A stretch of 64,000 nt of DNA, taken from Dactylonectria macrodidyma (lineage: Eukaryota; Ascomycota; Sordariomycetes; Hypocreales; Nectriaceae). The stretch lies in contig JAGMUV010000007.1 of the NCBI GenBank assembly GCA_020744425.1, forward strand, positions 1,860,001 to 1,924,000, in the 5' to 3' direction. Shown piece by piece: positions 54,448 to 64,000 of the stretch. Position numbers and translations under genes: made by a program. Position 1 is the stretch's first letter, and the number at the start of each line of letters is the position of its first letter. The notes under the pieces are model-generated. The model worked only from the letters and a program-made list of their open reading frames with translations. It had not been told where the DNA came from and made no database searches.

Positions 54448-56739
54448 TCAGTTCATGTCCCTCCACTCAGTTTCGCATTGTCCCTTGGCAGCGATCCAAT
54501 TGTTGATGCCGTCTACGAACCACCCGCTCGTCCATCTATCGTCCACGTTGCTCTCTTTCTTGCGCTGTCCGAGCTTGAAGCTCTTCTGAACGCAGCACAC
54601 GTTCTTGCGGTACCGCCATTGGAAGTATTGCCGGTCCCTGTTCCAGTTCTCGTCTTTGGAACGTTCGTCGTACTTGAACTGAATGAGGGAAAACCGCTCG
54701 CTATCGTTCTCCATCCTGTCATATTCCTCTTGGGATATGTCGAGTCTATCGGCAGCAGATACCCTGGAGCAGTGCTCCGCTGAGAAGTGAGCCTGGAGTT
54801 CAACGGGGCTCTTCTCATTTTCCGGCTTCTGGCGACTCTTCTCACGGTCGCCGGCGGCGTTCTGAGCTGCTTCGTCGGCTCCAATAAAACAGACATCGTC
54901 GGACAGATTATCCCAATCGTCTCGTCTCGGAACGAGGTGCGGGGCGAAGAAGGCTTCGTACATGTCCTTGATTTGAACGAATCCCTGTTTTGCACGTTAG
55001 CCTGGGCTTGATAGACGAATGCGTGGGTCGCGTGGAATTGGACGTACTGTCGATGTTCGCTTTTGCTCATAGTCCCATACTTGGCTGACCTCCTCGGAGT
55101 TCATGTGGTGCATGGTCATGAGAGCCTGGCACCAATGGCTGTTTGAGTAGGGCAACGTGCTGGGCTTCTCGCCATTGAACATGGGGTGGGCCTGCTTCAC
55201 TTTGGAGCCAGTGTCGTTGACAGCTAGAGCCATGAGATAGTCGCCACAGCATACTTGAGGAGCCATCAAATCATACTTGTGCGCTAGGCCAGGGGTCTCA
55301 GCCATAGCCTTGACGGTCTGACCAGAGAGAACGTAGCCACTGCCACCGTGCGCAAATGGAAAGCTCTTGAGCATAGCCACGCTTCCGACATACGGGAAAT
55401 CCCTGGGGTTCAACTTATTTCGAAGCCACCAGACCAGGTTGGGCCAGAAGACGTAGCTGTCGGCTTCGGCAAACACGTACCATTCCATGTCTGGGCGCAT
55501 CGTCCATGCACGCTCAATCATGTGCAAGAACTTGTACTTGTCGAGCTCCCAGCCGCCCTTCATGTCGCGTGTGCAGTCCTGCTGGGAGGTGGGACAACTG
55601 GTCTGCTCATCGTAGAGGCTGAACTCCATGAGATCCCCCTTGGCCTCGGGTTTGACATTGTCGAGAACGTTGTATACACGATACTTGCCAACCTGCTGCT
55701 CCTGTGGCTGGCATTAGCTTCCTTCGCGTTGGTCAGGGATTGTGACAGGGGTCATCTTGATACGGCGGCTCTGGTTCGTTCGGCGACTAATAAAGCCCAA
55801 TGCCGGACGCACGTGGGGTAGCTAACTCGTGTGCGGCGCACTGGAATGATTCCCGTGCGCCACATGGAGTAGATCCCTGTGGGTCTTGATGTTCATGTCA
55901 CTGAGAGGTTGCTTCTAACTTACCAGATCCGAAAAGATGAGGAAATCATCGATGCATTGAAGACCAGTCAAGAGCTGAGTCGGGAGCTTGGTAAAGGCCT
56001 CCGTCGCCCCTGTCTTCATGACCAGCATAATGCCATCCATGGAAGGGAATCCATCGCAGGGGGAGGTTCGTGATTCGGGATATACCGACAGACCATGGTT
56101 GGTTTCATCCGGCGTCTCGTTGTTCTCCTCTGTAGTCTCGTTGTTCTGCTCCTCTGTTCTATTCTCGTCCTCGGAATGATTCCCGTCGTCAGGCTTCATT
56201 TGATTCTCATCAGAGCTATTATCGCCGGTTTCAGGATCGGTCTCAGCGGTGGGCTGGGGTGACTTCGTGTTGTCGCCCTCGGGCAGATGCTCATATTCGG
56301 AATTGCTTTCGGTATTCTCGGGTATGGTCTCTTCGTCGGGTTTACTTTCCTCTGAGGGTTTGGTTTCTGTGAAAGAGGTGGTGTAGATGCTTTCCACTGT
56401 GTTGTCAAGACTATCTTCTTCTGCGTCCACATCAGAAGCGTCGGATTCGTTGCTTTCATCAAGATCTGTATCGTCAACGCCTTTGTGGCTTTTGACATCA
56501 CCTTCTGTGACTATGTTGGTAGGTTCGGCATTATAAAGGAGTGTAGTGCCCGAAGGGTTGTTGCCGGCATCGCCAGTGTTGCCAAGATATTTGGTTAGAT
56601 GGCTGTAAATGCCAGATGTGTCGTGGTCGCTGAGTTGATAGAGTGGTACAAGAAGTAGAAGGGTCAAGCCGAGAAGCGTAAGAGAAATGAGCTTCCAGCC
56701 CCGAGGGGAGCTCCAGGAGGAGCTCAAATCATAACCCAT
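54448..56739 (-). CDS. Golgi-type glycosyltransferase, GT31-like, with acidic stem
   Basis: Three exons: 55924-56739, 55048-55701 and 54448-54984. The introns are 222 and 63 nt. The spliced protein has 668 residues. The N-terminus is a type II signal-anchor (hydrophobic at about 16-35), followed by a low-complexity Asp/Glu/Asn/Ser/Thr stem up to about residue 220. The catalytic part has G-I-M-L-V-M-K-T-G, then F-L-I-F-S-D-L-E-Q-Q, rebuilt by the first splice and typical of fungal GT31-like proteins. It also has F-A-E-A-D-S-Y, probably the metal/nucleotide-sugar acidic motif, and later V-C-C-G-D-Y. Donor and acceptor sugars are unknown. The 222-nt first intron is large for this window. It contains alternative splice-like sites, but only direct joining to E-Q-Q keeps the frame. 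An in-frame ATG lies 25 codons upstream (56814). Confidence 0.85.
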
Positions 56740-57843
56740 CGGGAAAGTATGAATATGAGAAAGGAGGGAAAGAGAGGAAAGCAGTCTGATATGGAGAAAG
56801 AGTGGGAAGAACAAAACCGTGAAACGAAGAGGGCAATGGGGGACGAGATGGAGACACGGGCACAGAGCGTGAACCAGTGGTATTACTCGCTGCTATCACG
56901 TTGTATGAATTCTGTACGAGACCTGGTAGGTCCCGGAGATAGGCACGGGCTGACAGGTCGATTGGATGTACTCCATGCTGGACGTTCCCTTGTGCCCACC
57001 TCAGGTCTCTCCCCTTGTAAGCCAGAGAGCACATCCATACAGGTCGAATGCCGGGTAGACGGGAAGACTCTTCAAGGGCGCCAGGCTTGCAGCTAAGCTT
57101 ACGCCGGCTATTGGGCTTATGGTGGTAGACGAGGAGCAGATGGATTAGTTGTGTTGAAACTGAAAACAATGTCCGGCCCCGGCGCTGGGCGGAGTCGAGG
57201 CCGATCCCAGACCAGGTAGGTTCAAGACATACCCAAAGTGCTCTCACGCATTGTCAATGTGCTCGCAAGTATCTTGGTCCTCTTCACCAGTGTCTATTCC
57301 GTCAATGTCCCCATTTAATGCCCGTGGACCTTCTCAACGGAGAGTCCCTGCAGAGTGAAGAGATCGCTTGCAATAGCTACTTGAGCACATCATTCAGAAT
57401 GCGAGAGCGGGCCGAGCAACTGGAAATGTACCTTTGCTGCTGCGCCGTAAGTTCGATAGCGTGCGCCTCCCAAGGTGAATTGTTCATGTGTGGCCATCTT
57501 GTGTTTGCAATGTACAGATCATCAACGAGATGCACTCATCTTGCTCTTGAATTGCCCTAGTCTGCGACGGGCAACGTCAACAGATGACAAATTATTGAGG
57601 GCTTGCAATGGTCGATTCTAGACAGCAATAGACTTTGCACAACACGGTCTCCTTTATGGGATCAAGTCGAGTCAGGCCGGATCCTTAGGAGCAAGGCGAG
57701 GCTTCAGAGGAGCCCAAGGTCTGGCATCACGTGGGGCAGGTCTCCGTTTTGGTTCGTCTGGCCTCGAGTCCAACAGCCCGTCAAGGGCGGACGCCGACCC
57801 TGTCTCTGACTGCAAAGCTCGAATATGAAATGAAACGCGCGGG

Positions 57844-57878
<35 letters not shown>

Positions 57879-60800
57879 GCGCAGGTGTATCTATTTAGGG
57901 ACCAGGCGACTAAACGGGCCATCGGAGCGTCGTTGCGCCGAGATAGATAGCCATTGATGGTTTTCGTTCAAATTAGCCTTGGTTCACTTGCGTCGTCCAG
58001 CATCGGAATGCTCTACAAACCCAATTCCCGACCCAGTAAGGCATGATCGTGGTCGATTTCGCACAGTGCCGTGTCAATACCAAGTACTCAGTTGGGAGCG
58101 CAAGCCCTGCGTGTGAATCAGCAAGATACCCAAAGGGTCTCATCTAATTGACGCTCACATGCTATTGGCCAAGTTGCTGGACCAACGGTACAGATCCGGT
58201 ACCTTAACCGCCTTTGTCCCGTCACCGACTGGTCGGACGAGGATGTGTGTGTAGCTGCCAGTGTGTCATACCCAGGCGGACCAGGACAAGGGGTGGCTCC
58301 TGCGCACCTAAACAGAAATAAGCCTATTGAAGCCCTTGGAAGTTCAAACAATACGGCAATATAAAATGTGCCTCTCTATTCTGCACCAGGCTACCTCGAA
58401 TTGCCATGATCTCAATGTTGATCAAGCAAGCGTCGAGGAGGCCCACTGCACAGATGACGGCATGCAACCTGATAAGACTGCAGGAAAGCCAGGGCGGGTG
58501 GTTAGCCTTAGGTCTCGCCCGCTAACTGAGAAGAATGGGTGGCTTCACCGCCAAAGCGAAACTTCGCTGGATTAAGAGACTTCGTACCAAATACGCACAG
58601 CACTGTATGTGCTGTCCCTGTTATTGTAGACAGATGCGTTGCGATGGTGCAAGGTTCGGTGGCCAAGGCTAGTTTCGAGACCATCCAATTTCAAGTTGCA
58701 GTTTCAATGCACCAAAGCACCACATTCGAGTTACCGACCCTAGACATCAGGAAACATATCAAACACTATCCAGTGCAGTGTCCAGCTAGATTATCTCAAT
58801 GTCACAACTCACCAGGCAAACCTCACCTGGCCTAGAACACATCGGATTTTTTATTCGAGGCAGCACCTGTAATTCAGAGGGCAATGTCAGATCTGATCGT
58901 CGATTGAGCCCATTTTTTTTTTCTTGAGATCGAGAACGCTTCAGATAGCGGCTGGCTTTGTGACTTTGTGAACCAGTGTGTATTAAACTGGCAACAATCC
59001 TGATTGAGTGCTGGGAGGCGAGCATGCTGAGGATCCGGCTCGCAGCTGATTTTGAGTGCTGACTCTGCATTATCGTAAATGGCAACCGCATGAGGTTTGG
59101 AAAACCTTGCCTTATCCTGGCGCATGGACCTGGCGGCTTGGCAGCTCTGAAGCTTGATGACATTAGGGCGGTTGGTATAACGCTGTGGTTGTGGATTGGC
59201 GACCTTTTGGCGATGGTGGAGAGGTGAATATTACGGTGTGGGCTCACGAAGGCCATGTTGTTGTGACCACAGGGTGTCGAAGTCTACCGTCTGTTGCTTG
59301 ATGCAGGATCGACAGATCACTGTTCCTTCCGTTTATCTCATCCCACGTTTCGCACCTTCCGCAACGGTATGAGAGATACATGTGCTCCACTTTGATGGAT
59401 GCCTTAACGGGCGATGGCCTCAGGTAAACAGCAAGAAAGTCATCGACAGGATGCTTCATGGGTGCCCTGCAAAGATTCCCTGTACTTGACCCCAAGGGGG
59501 TTGGGGCCTTGAGGCCTTTTGTTCAAAGAAACGCATTTTCTGTTCTCAGAGCCTATGAGAATAGGTTGTCTAAAGAGATTCATTACCCACCGACAGTCGA
59601 TGCGTTCTTCACGGTACGATCTGATCGCCCTTCTCCACCGACTAGGCATCGCATCTTACGTGCGAGACGTCACAAATCTCCAACACCAAGCATCTGCTAC
59701 GAGCACGCAATATCGCAGACTTTGGGAAGCACAGAGGAATGCTGCAACCTCAATCATCTTTGTTTTGGCACCGTCTCTGCCTGCACCGGACATGGTGATA
59801 CAAGTCGTTGAATCGGCGGCGCCCCATCTCTTCCACGTGGATCGATAAGATCATCACTATCGAGCTCTGAACCTCCCCTAGGCCTGCACCACGCAATTCC
59901 CCTGGCAGCGGTTCTCGCGGCTGAACCAGCACGGCATTGCGCTGCGCCTCTTGCGCCATCCATCGAAGTGGCACCCAAAGTCGGTCCCCAGGGGTTCCGG
60001 TTCGTTGATTCGAGGCATCATAGATGTTGCCCTGCATCTGCATGCGGAACCGGCTCGAATTGGATCAGGGCCCAGAAGCTCGAAGGAGGGGGCGGCTTCG
60101 AAAAAAGGAAAACCCCGCCCCCGCTGCCCGAGCCAATTCAGCGGCCCACGGGAGGCCGAGACGGGCGTCCGTGATGCATGGCCCGAGAGTTCGGATCACA
60201 GATGGACGGGTATTTACCCATCGACTCAAATTTTGATAGAGCCTCGACTCTAACTCAGAAACTCTCGGGGAATCGATGACGGCTTCGGATCGTGCTGTCA
60301 TTCAGAGCCTTTCGCATGCACCACCTCCAGCTCATCGAATTCGTCATGCCGATGGCTCGGACGGAAAGGGACATCTCGGAACAATGACCAACTGGACCCC
60401 TTATCGCATCCACTTGATACCGCTGCTAGATCCAGATCGGGGTGGCTAGTCTTTCGTCGCAATCGAGCCCACAACCAATTGGCTGTCAACGAGGGGCCAT
60501 CTGTTCTCGAGCTCTTGTCGTTTTTCTATATCCATCCGCCACCCGTTCTCTTGATCTGAGAACACTGGTTCCTCAAACAAAGCCCGCCCTTCAAATCCAG
60601 CGTCACAAGAGGAGACCATACTGGCTTTTCATCTGATACTGACTGACTTGTTTCCTCGCCAAGCCCCACCTGGCCACGGCAATCCCTCTGAAACAAGCTC
60701 CGAGACACGCCGACATCGCCGACAGCTTACAAATTGTCAATACCGAATTGTGACGGTATAGACTTGAGGGTCAACAGAGTAGAGATACTACATCCGGAAA

Positions 60801-60920
60801 GCGTCCTCACTGTCACTCAGAATCAGACTCCTTTCTTGGACCTGGACACATTTTGCGTAGGACGTTGAGAGATTTTTTCGCAGCAGCCAGAGCTAGAGAT
60901 TCACCACAAGGTCACCACAT
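56740..60920. other. 4.2-kb gene-free region
   Basis: Promoter side of both flanking genes. It contains a 32-nt T run at 57846-57877 and no reading frame with a recognisable domain. The last few hundred bases are the leader of the SIS gene. Confidence 0.55.
57846..57877. repeat. 32-nt poly-T run
   Basis: Uninterrupted run of 32 T on the plus strand. On the minus strand it is a poly-A run. It may be a simple mononucleotide expansion or the tail of an old retroposed sequence lying just to its right. Confidence 0.95.
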
Positions 60921-62165
60921 ATGGCGGGCTTGTCGCAGTGCGGCCATGGGCCAGTGCAAACGAGTGCTGTTGTTGTACTTGGCGCGGCGTCTCAATGTCC
61001 AGCAATTCCTCCGCCATCTCCGCCAACACCATCTATCTCCCCACCAGAGACAGCATTCTGCGAGCCTATAGACCCCCTTAGCCTTGACCGAGAACTGCGT
61101 GAAGAGCGCCAAACACAGGACCAAAGGCTTAGAGATGGGATCCACGTACTCAACACCGAAGCTATCGCGCTCAGAAACCTCACCAAGCTTTACGAGACAG
61201 ATACCATAGCCAGAGAAGGCTTCAGCAAATCCGTTCAAGCCATCACACGGCAAGGAGCAACGAAAGGAAAACTGATCGTGATTGGGGTGGGCAAATCGGG
61301 ACATATTGGCCAGAAGCTGGTGGCGACATTTAAGAGCCTCGCAATCCATGCCATCTTCCTCCACCCGACTGAAGCTCTTCACGGGGACCTCGGCATTGTC
61401 GGGCCTCACGACACTCTCATGTTCATCACGTACTCCGGAAAGACGCAGGAACTTTTACTTGTCCTGCCCCACCTGGACAAGTCACTCCCAGTGATACTGC
61501 TGACTTCACACACATCCCATGAAACGTGTGAATTCATCAAGCATCGCCCCGATACCATTCTCCTTCCGGCACCTATCCCGGAAGCTGAGAAGACGACGTT
61601 CGGAGTTTCAGCACCCACGACGTCGACGACGGTGGCACTTGCCCTTGGCGACGCAATCGCCATCGCGGCGGCAAAGGAACTTCACACCAGCGTCCCCACT
61701 GTATTTGCAAAGAACCATCCGGGAGGTGCCATCGGTGTCGCAGAAAGGAAGCCTCAGACGATCAAGGAAATTGCAATCCCGTGGTCGGATATTCCGCTGT
61801 TAATGGAACAAGGAGACGAGAACTTGGGGGTTGACCTTCTCCGCGCTGGATACGACTCCCCCACAGGATGGGTGCGGGTAAGGGACTTTGCCGCTTCCCC
61901 AAGCAAGATCCGTAGCCTCGGCAGGCATGACTTCAGCCGTAACTTGCGAGATATTCCCGGCCTCCTCACACCTCGGGCCCAAATGTTTTCCTTATCGGCA
62001 GATACGGGTATTCGTCAGGCGCGAGCCATGCTGGAGACTTTGCAGTCGTCTCCCGCTGAAGAGGAGGTAACCTGTGGGCCGGATATGGCCGTGGCTGTGA
62101 TGGAGAAGGGAGAAATTGTCGGGGTTTTGGAGGTCAGTGATGTGGTGGCCCACAGAGAGGGATAG
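60921..62165 (+). CDS. KpsF/GutQ-type SIS sugar-phosphate isomerase homologue
   Basis: Single-exon gene for a 414-residue protein. After a proline-rich N-terminus (about 28-45) comes a SIS domain with the features of bacterial arabinose-5-phosphate isomerases. These are the phosphate loop G-V-G-K-S-G-H-I-G-Q-K (122-132), H-P-T-E-A-L-H-G-D-L-G (148-158), Y-S-G-K-T (171-175), A-P-T-T-S-T-T near 235 and H-P-G-G-A-I-G near 270. The C-terminal 130 residues correspond to the paired-CBS region of the bacterial enzymes but look degenerate; the last 20 residues (E-I-V-G-V-L-E-V-S-D-V-V) resemble a CBS end. In bacteria the product feeds Kdo synthesis for lipopolysaccharide, which fungi lack, so the reaction and role here are open. 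No intron is present. Confidence 0.87.
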   Translation: MAGLSQCGHGPVQTSAVVVLGAASQCPAIPPPSPPTPSISPPETAFCEPIDPLSLDRELREERQTQDQRLRDGIHVLNTEAIALRNLTKLYETDTIAREGFSKSVQAITRQGATKGKLIVIGVGKSGHIGQKLVATFKSLAIHAIFLHPTEALHGDLGIVGPHDTLMFITYSGKTQELLLVLPHLDKSLPVILLTSHTSHETCEFIKHRPDTILLPAPIPEAEKTTFGVSAPTTSTTVALALGDAIAIAAAKELHTSVPTVFAKNHPGGAIGVAERKPQTIKEIAIPWSDIPLLMEQGDENLGVDLLRAGYDSPTGWVRVRDFAASPSKIRSLGRHDFSRNLRDIPGLLTPRAQMFSLSADTGIRQARAMLETLQSSPAEEEVTCGPDMAVAVMEKGEIVGVLEVSDVVAHREG

Positions 62166-64000
62166 AGAACGGGTCCTGGGCGGGTTTGAGGGAGGGGCTG
62201 TAAGCATTTATCACTTGCACCAACAACGTTACCAAAGGGTCTGGCAGGACTGGACAACTGACACATGCATAGTCACCGCATGCTGTCATGGACTACCTCA
62301 TTCGAGTGAGGTACACGGCCTAGAAAGACTGGTTCTTAGAGCTTAGTCTGCATCTCCATGTACTGGTGGGAGACACGACATTATGAATCCTTTTGCTTCC
62401 TACTAGGGAGACAACCTCGTGCTTCATTTTCCCCTTGCGGATAGTAACCATGAAAATGCTGTATAGTTCCCGTATCCTAAAAGAAACGGGCATCTTAGGT
62501 TTCAGCGTAAGAATATTGCAGTGGGCAGGAAGTAAAGGAATAAGACCGGGGCTTACACAGCTTCCAGTCGCGTTTTGAATTGCCAACATGCTTCTTCTCT
62601 GACTGACAGCGGGTCCAGATGGGGATTTTTTCCTTTCCACGTACTTATTAGTTGATGTGAGGCCGGCTAGTCATACCCTTCATGAAATCCTTATCTGTGG
62701 GTTCGCACCCTGACTCGAGCGGCTGGACTCGAGGGGGTTGCACACGATCTAGGGCTTGCGCATCGACGCAGGAGAGCCCTTTGCGAGCACGATGGCCATC
62801 AGCGGCCCTGTCTCCGACCCATGCTGTGTTGGGGGGCAATTCAAGTTCGGGATTTGCTCGTGCCTGGCGGAGGGGCGCTTCTGCAAGAGGCTGCTTTGGG
62901 AGATGAAGAAATTTTGAGCCTCGACCAGGGTCTGCGGCTTCGTATCGAGGGCATTCCCACCTGTTGGTCACACAGACGAGCCACTCTGCCCGAGGTATCG
63001 ACGATGCATGTAGAGCGACAGGGGCGAAGTGGCGTCTCTGAGCCGGTTACAGGCTTCTCAAATGTGCAAGGCCTTGCGCATTTCGCCTTTCAAGACAACC
63101 CTTGCCAAGAGTGTTGCGACGCATGGTGTGTGCTTGACAGAACTGACTTGCATGGGTGGGCACGTTCAGGTAACCATGGGCGTGATTGATGGCCATGCAG
63201 AGGTGTGCTTGTCAAGCCCTATCAGAGCCTCCCACGGAGTTGTATCGACACGATGAAGATAACCACATGCATACTGTTGAACCCGCCACAATGCGGCGCG
63301 ACCAATCGTACCATCGTTGTTCAGTAATTATGCAGCAATTGAGTAAAGGCAGTGAGTAAAAGTTCCATGCAGCCCGCCCACCTTTACGTTCGGATCATGG
63401 GGCCGGTAGCGCGGCATGGCACTCGGAAGATTTGCGCTGGATTGGTTCAAGTGGCTATTGCCAACGAGATGGCGGCCGCGAGGTCATGATGCCGCCAATG
63501 GTCAGTAAAAGTGAGTTGCAACGGCCCGCGCCTGATGGAGCCCAGAGTCCATCTGTGGATCTGATTTGTGACTCTTTTGCAGAGTTTTTGTAGACTTGTA
63601 GCTCTCCAGACCGAGAGACCGTTTTCATTCAAGAGAGGGGCGTTGGGCCATGACCAATCAATTGTAAGCCGACTCGCGGGGGCAAGAAATGCCAGAGGGG
63701 AGGCGATGATCGAGATGTCAGAGTTGTAAGTATCAACAACCTACTCGGTATTGGTATTCCGGATTGATGTAACTCGACTTGCCAAGACAATGTCAATTGC
63801 TCATGGTTGATTCATCAGCCGATTTTCCTTTCGGCTTCCCTCTCGGATTTTTACGAGCCGCCGTCTCTCAGTGGATAAACATGCATGTTTGTGGTTGGAG
63901 TGCATTGTTGTTGTCGTCGTCGTCAGTGGTAGTGGAGACATCAATGTGGATTCTAACGGGGAAGGGAGGCTCACAGCAAGCGATATTCAATAATTCGGCC
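62166..64000. other. Gene-free right flank
   Basis: Only short unsupported frames (for example 62821-63189, plus). The SIS gene 3' region is at the left. A run of gtcgtc triplets occurs at 63910-63925. Nothing else is recognised before the window ends. Confidence 0.5.

Noticed and set aside
62821..63189. 122-codon plus-strand frame near the right end
   Set aside because: No recognisable domain and no promoter or splice support.

Overview
The window is 64 kb of nuclear DNA from a filamentous ascomycete (Pezizomycotina, most likely Sordariomycetes; the class is an inference). Three things point there. Coding regions are interrupted by short introns of 47 to about 120 nt with GTRNGT-type donors, CTAAC-like branch sites and YAG acceptors. 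The proteins are fungal orthologues such as Nup133, Vtc1, Mim2, Tca17-type TRAPP and an AHC1-like zinc finger. Leaders are long and pyrimidine-rich. I saw no bacterial operons, CRISPR, rRNA or convincing tRNA.

I could support 21 protein-coding genes. I resolved exon structures by matching reading frames across introns, and each spliced length is a whole number of codons. Left part (4.5-20 kb): a four-pass MARVEL protein, the mitochondrial import factor Mim2, translation factor eIF2-beta, nucleoporin Nup133, mitochondrial AAA ATPase Afg1, TRAPPC2L/Tca17 and mitochondrial malonyl-CoA:ACP transacylase. Middle (20-34 kb): AP-3 mu, a DMAC1-like (DUF4536) small membrane protein, exosome subunit Rrp4, a membrane-anchored fatty aldehyde dehydrogenase, a divergent Ras-like protein, mitoribosomal mS35, Alg13 and the actin regulator Aip1. 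Right part (37-62 kb): a GPI-anchored cysteine-patterned wall protein, an AHC1-like zinc-finger protein, an Alba-domain RNase P/MRP-type protein, Vtc1, a Tctex-type dynein light chain, an F-box protein, a GT31-like glycosyltransferase and a KpsF/GutQ-type SIS protein.

The genes are mostly unrelated housekeeping functions (mitochondrion, secretory traffic, RNA, cytoskeleton). They do not form a metabolic cluster. Two pairs are divergent with only about 260-280 bp between start codons (AP-3 mu/DMAC1-like and mS35/Alg13) and probably share promoters.

The window gets gene-poorer to the right. Gene-free stretches are 1-4.57, 34.3-37.7, 41.0-44.5, 47.4-52.4, 56.7-60.9 and 62.2-64 kb. They hold microsatellites, a 32-nt T run, an AT-rich patch and scattered unsupported reading frames. 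I did not find a convincing undescribed multi-gene system. The most interesting proteins are the divergent Ras-like protein, the fungal KpsF-like isomerase homologue and the F-box protein with a duplicated motif.
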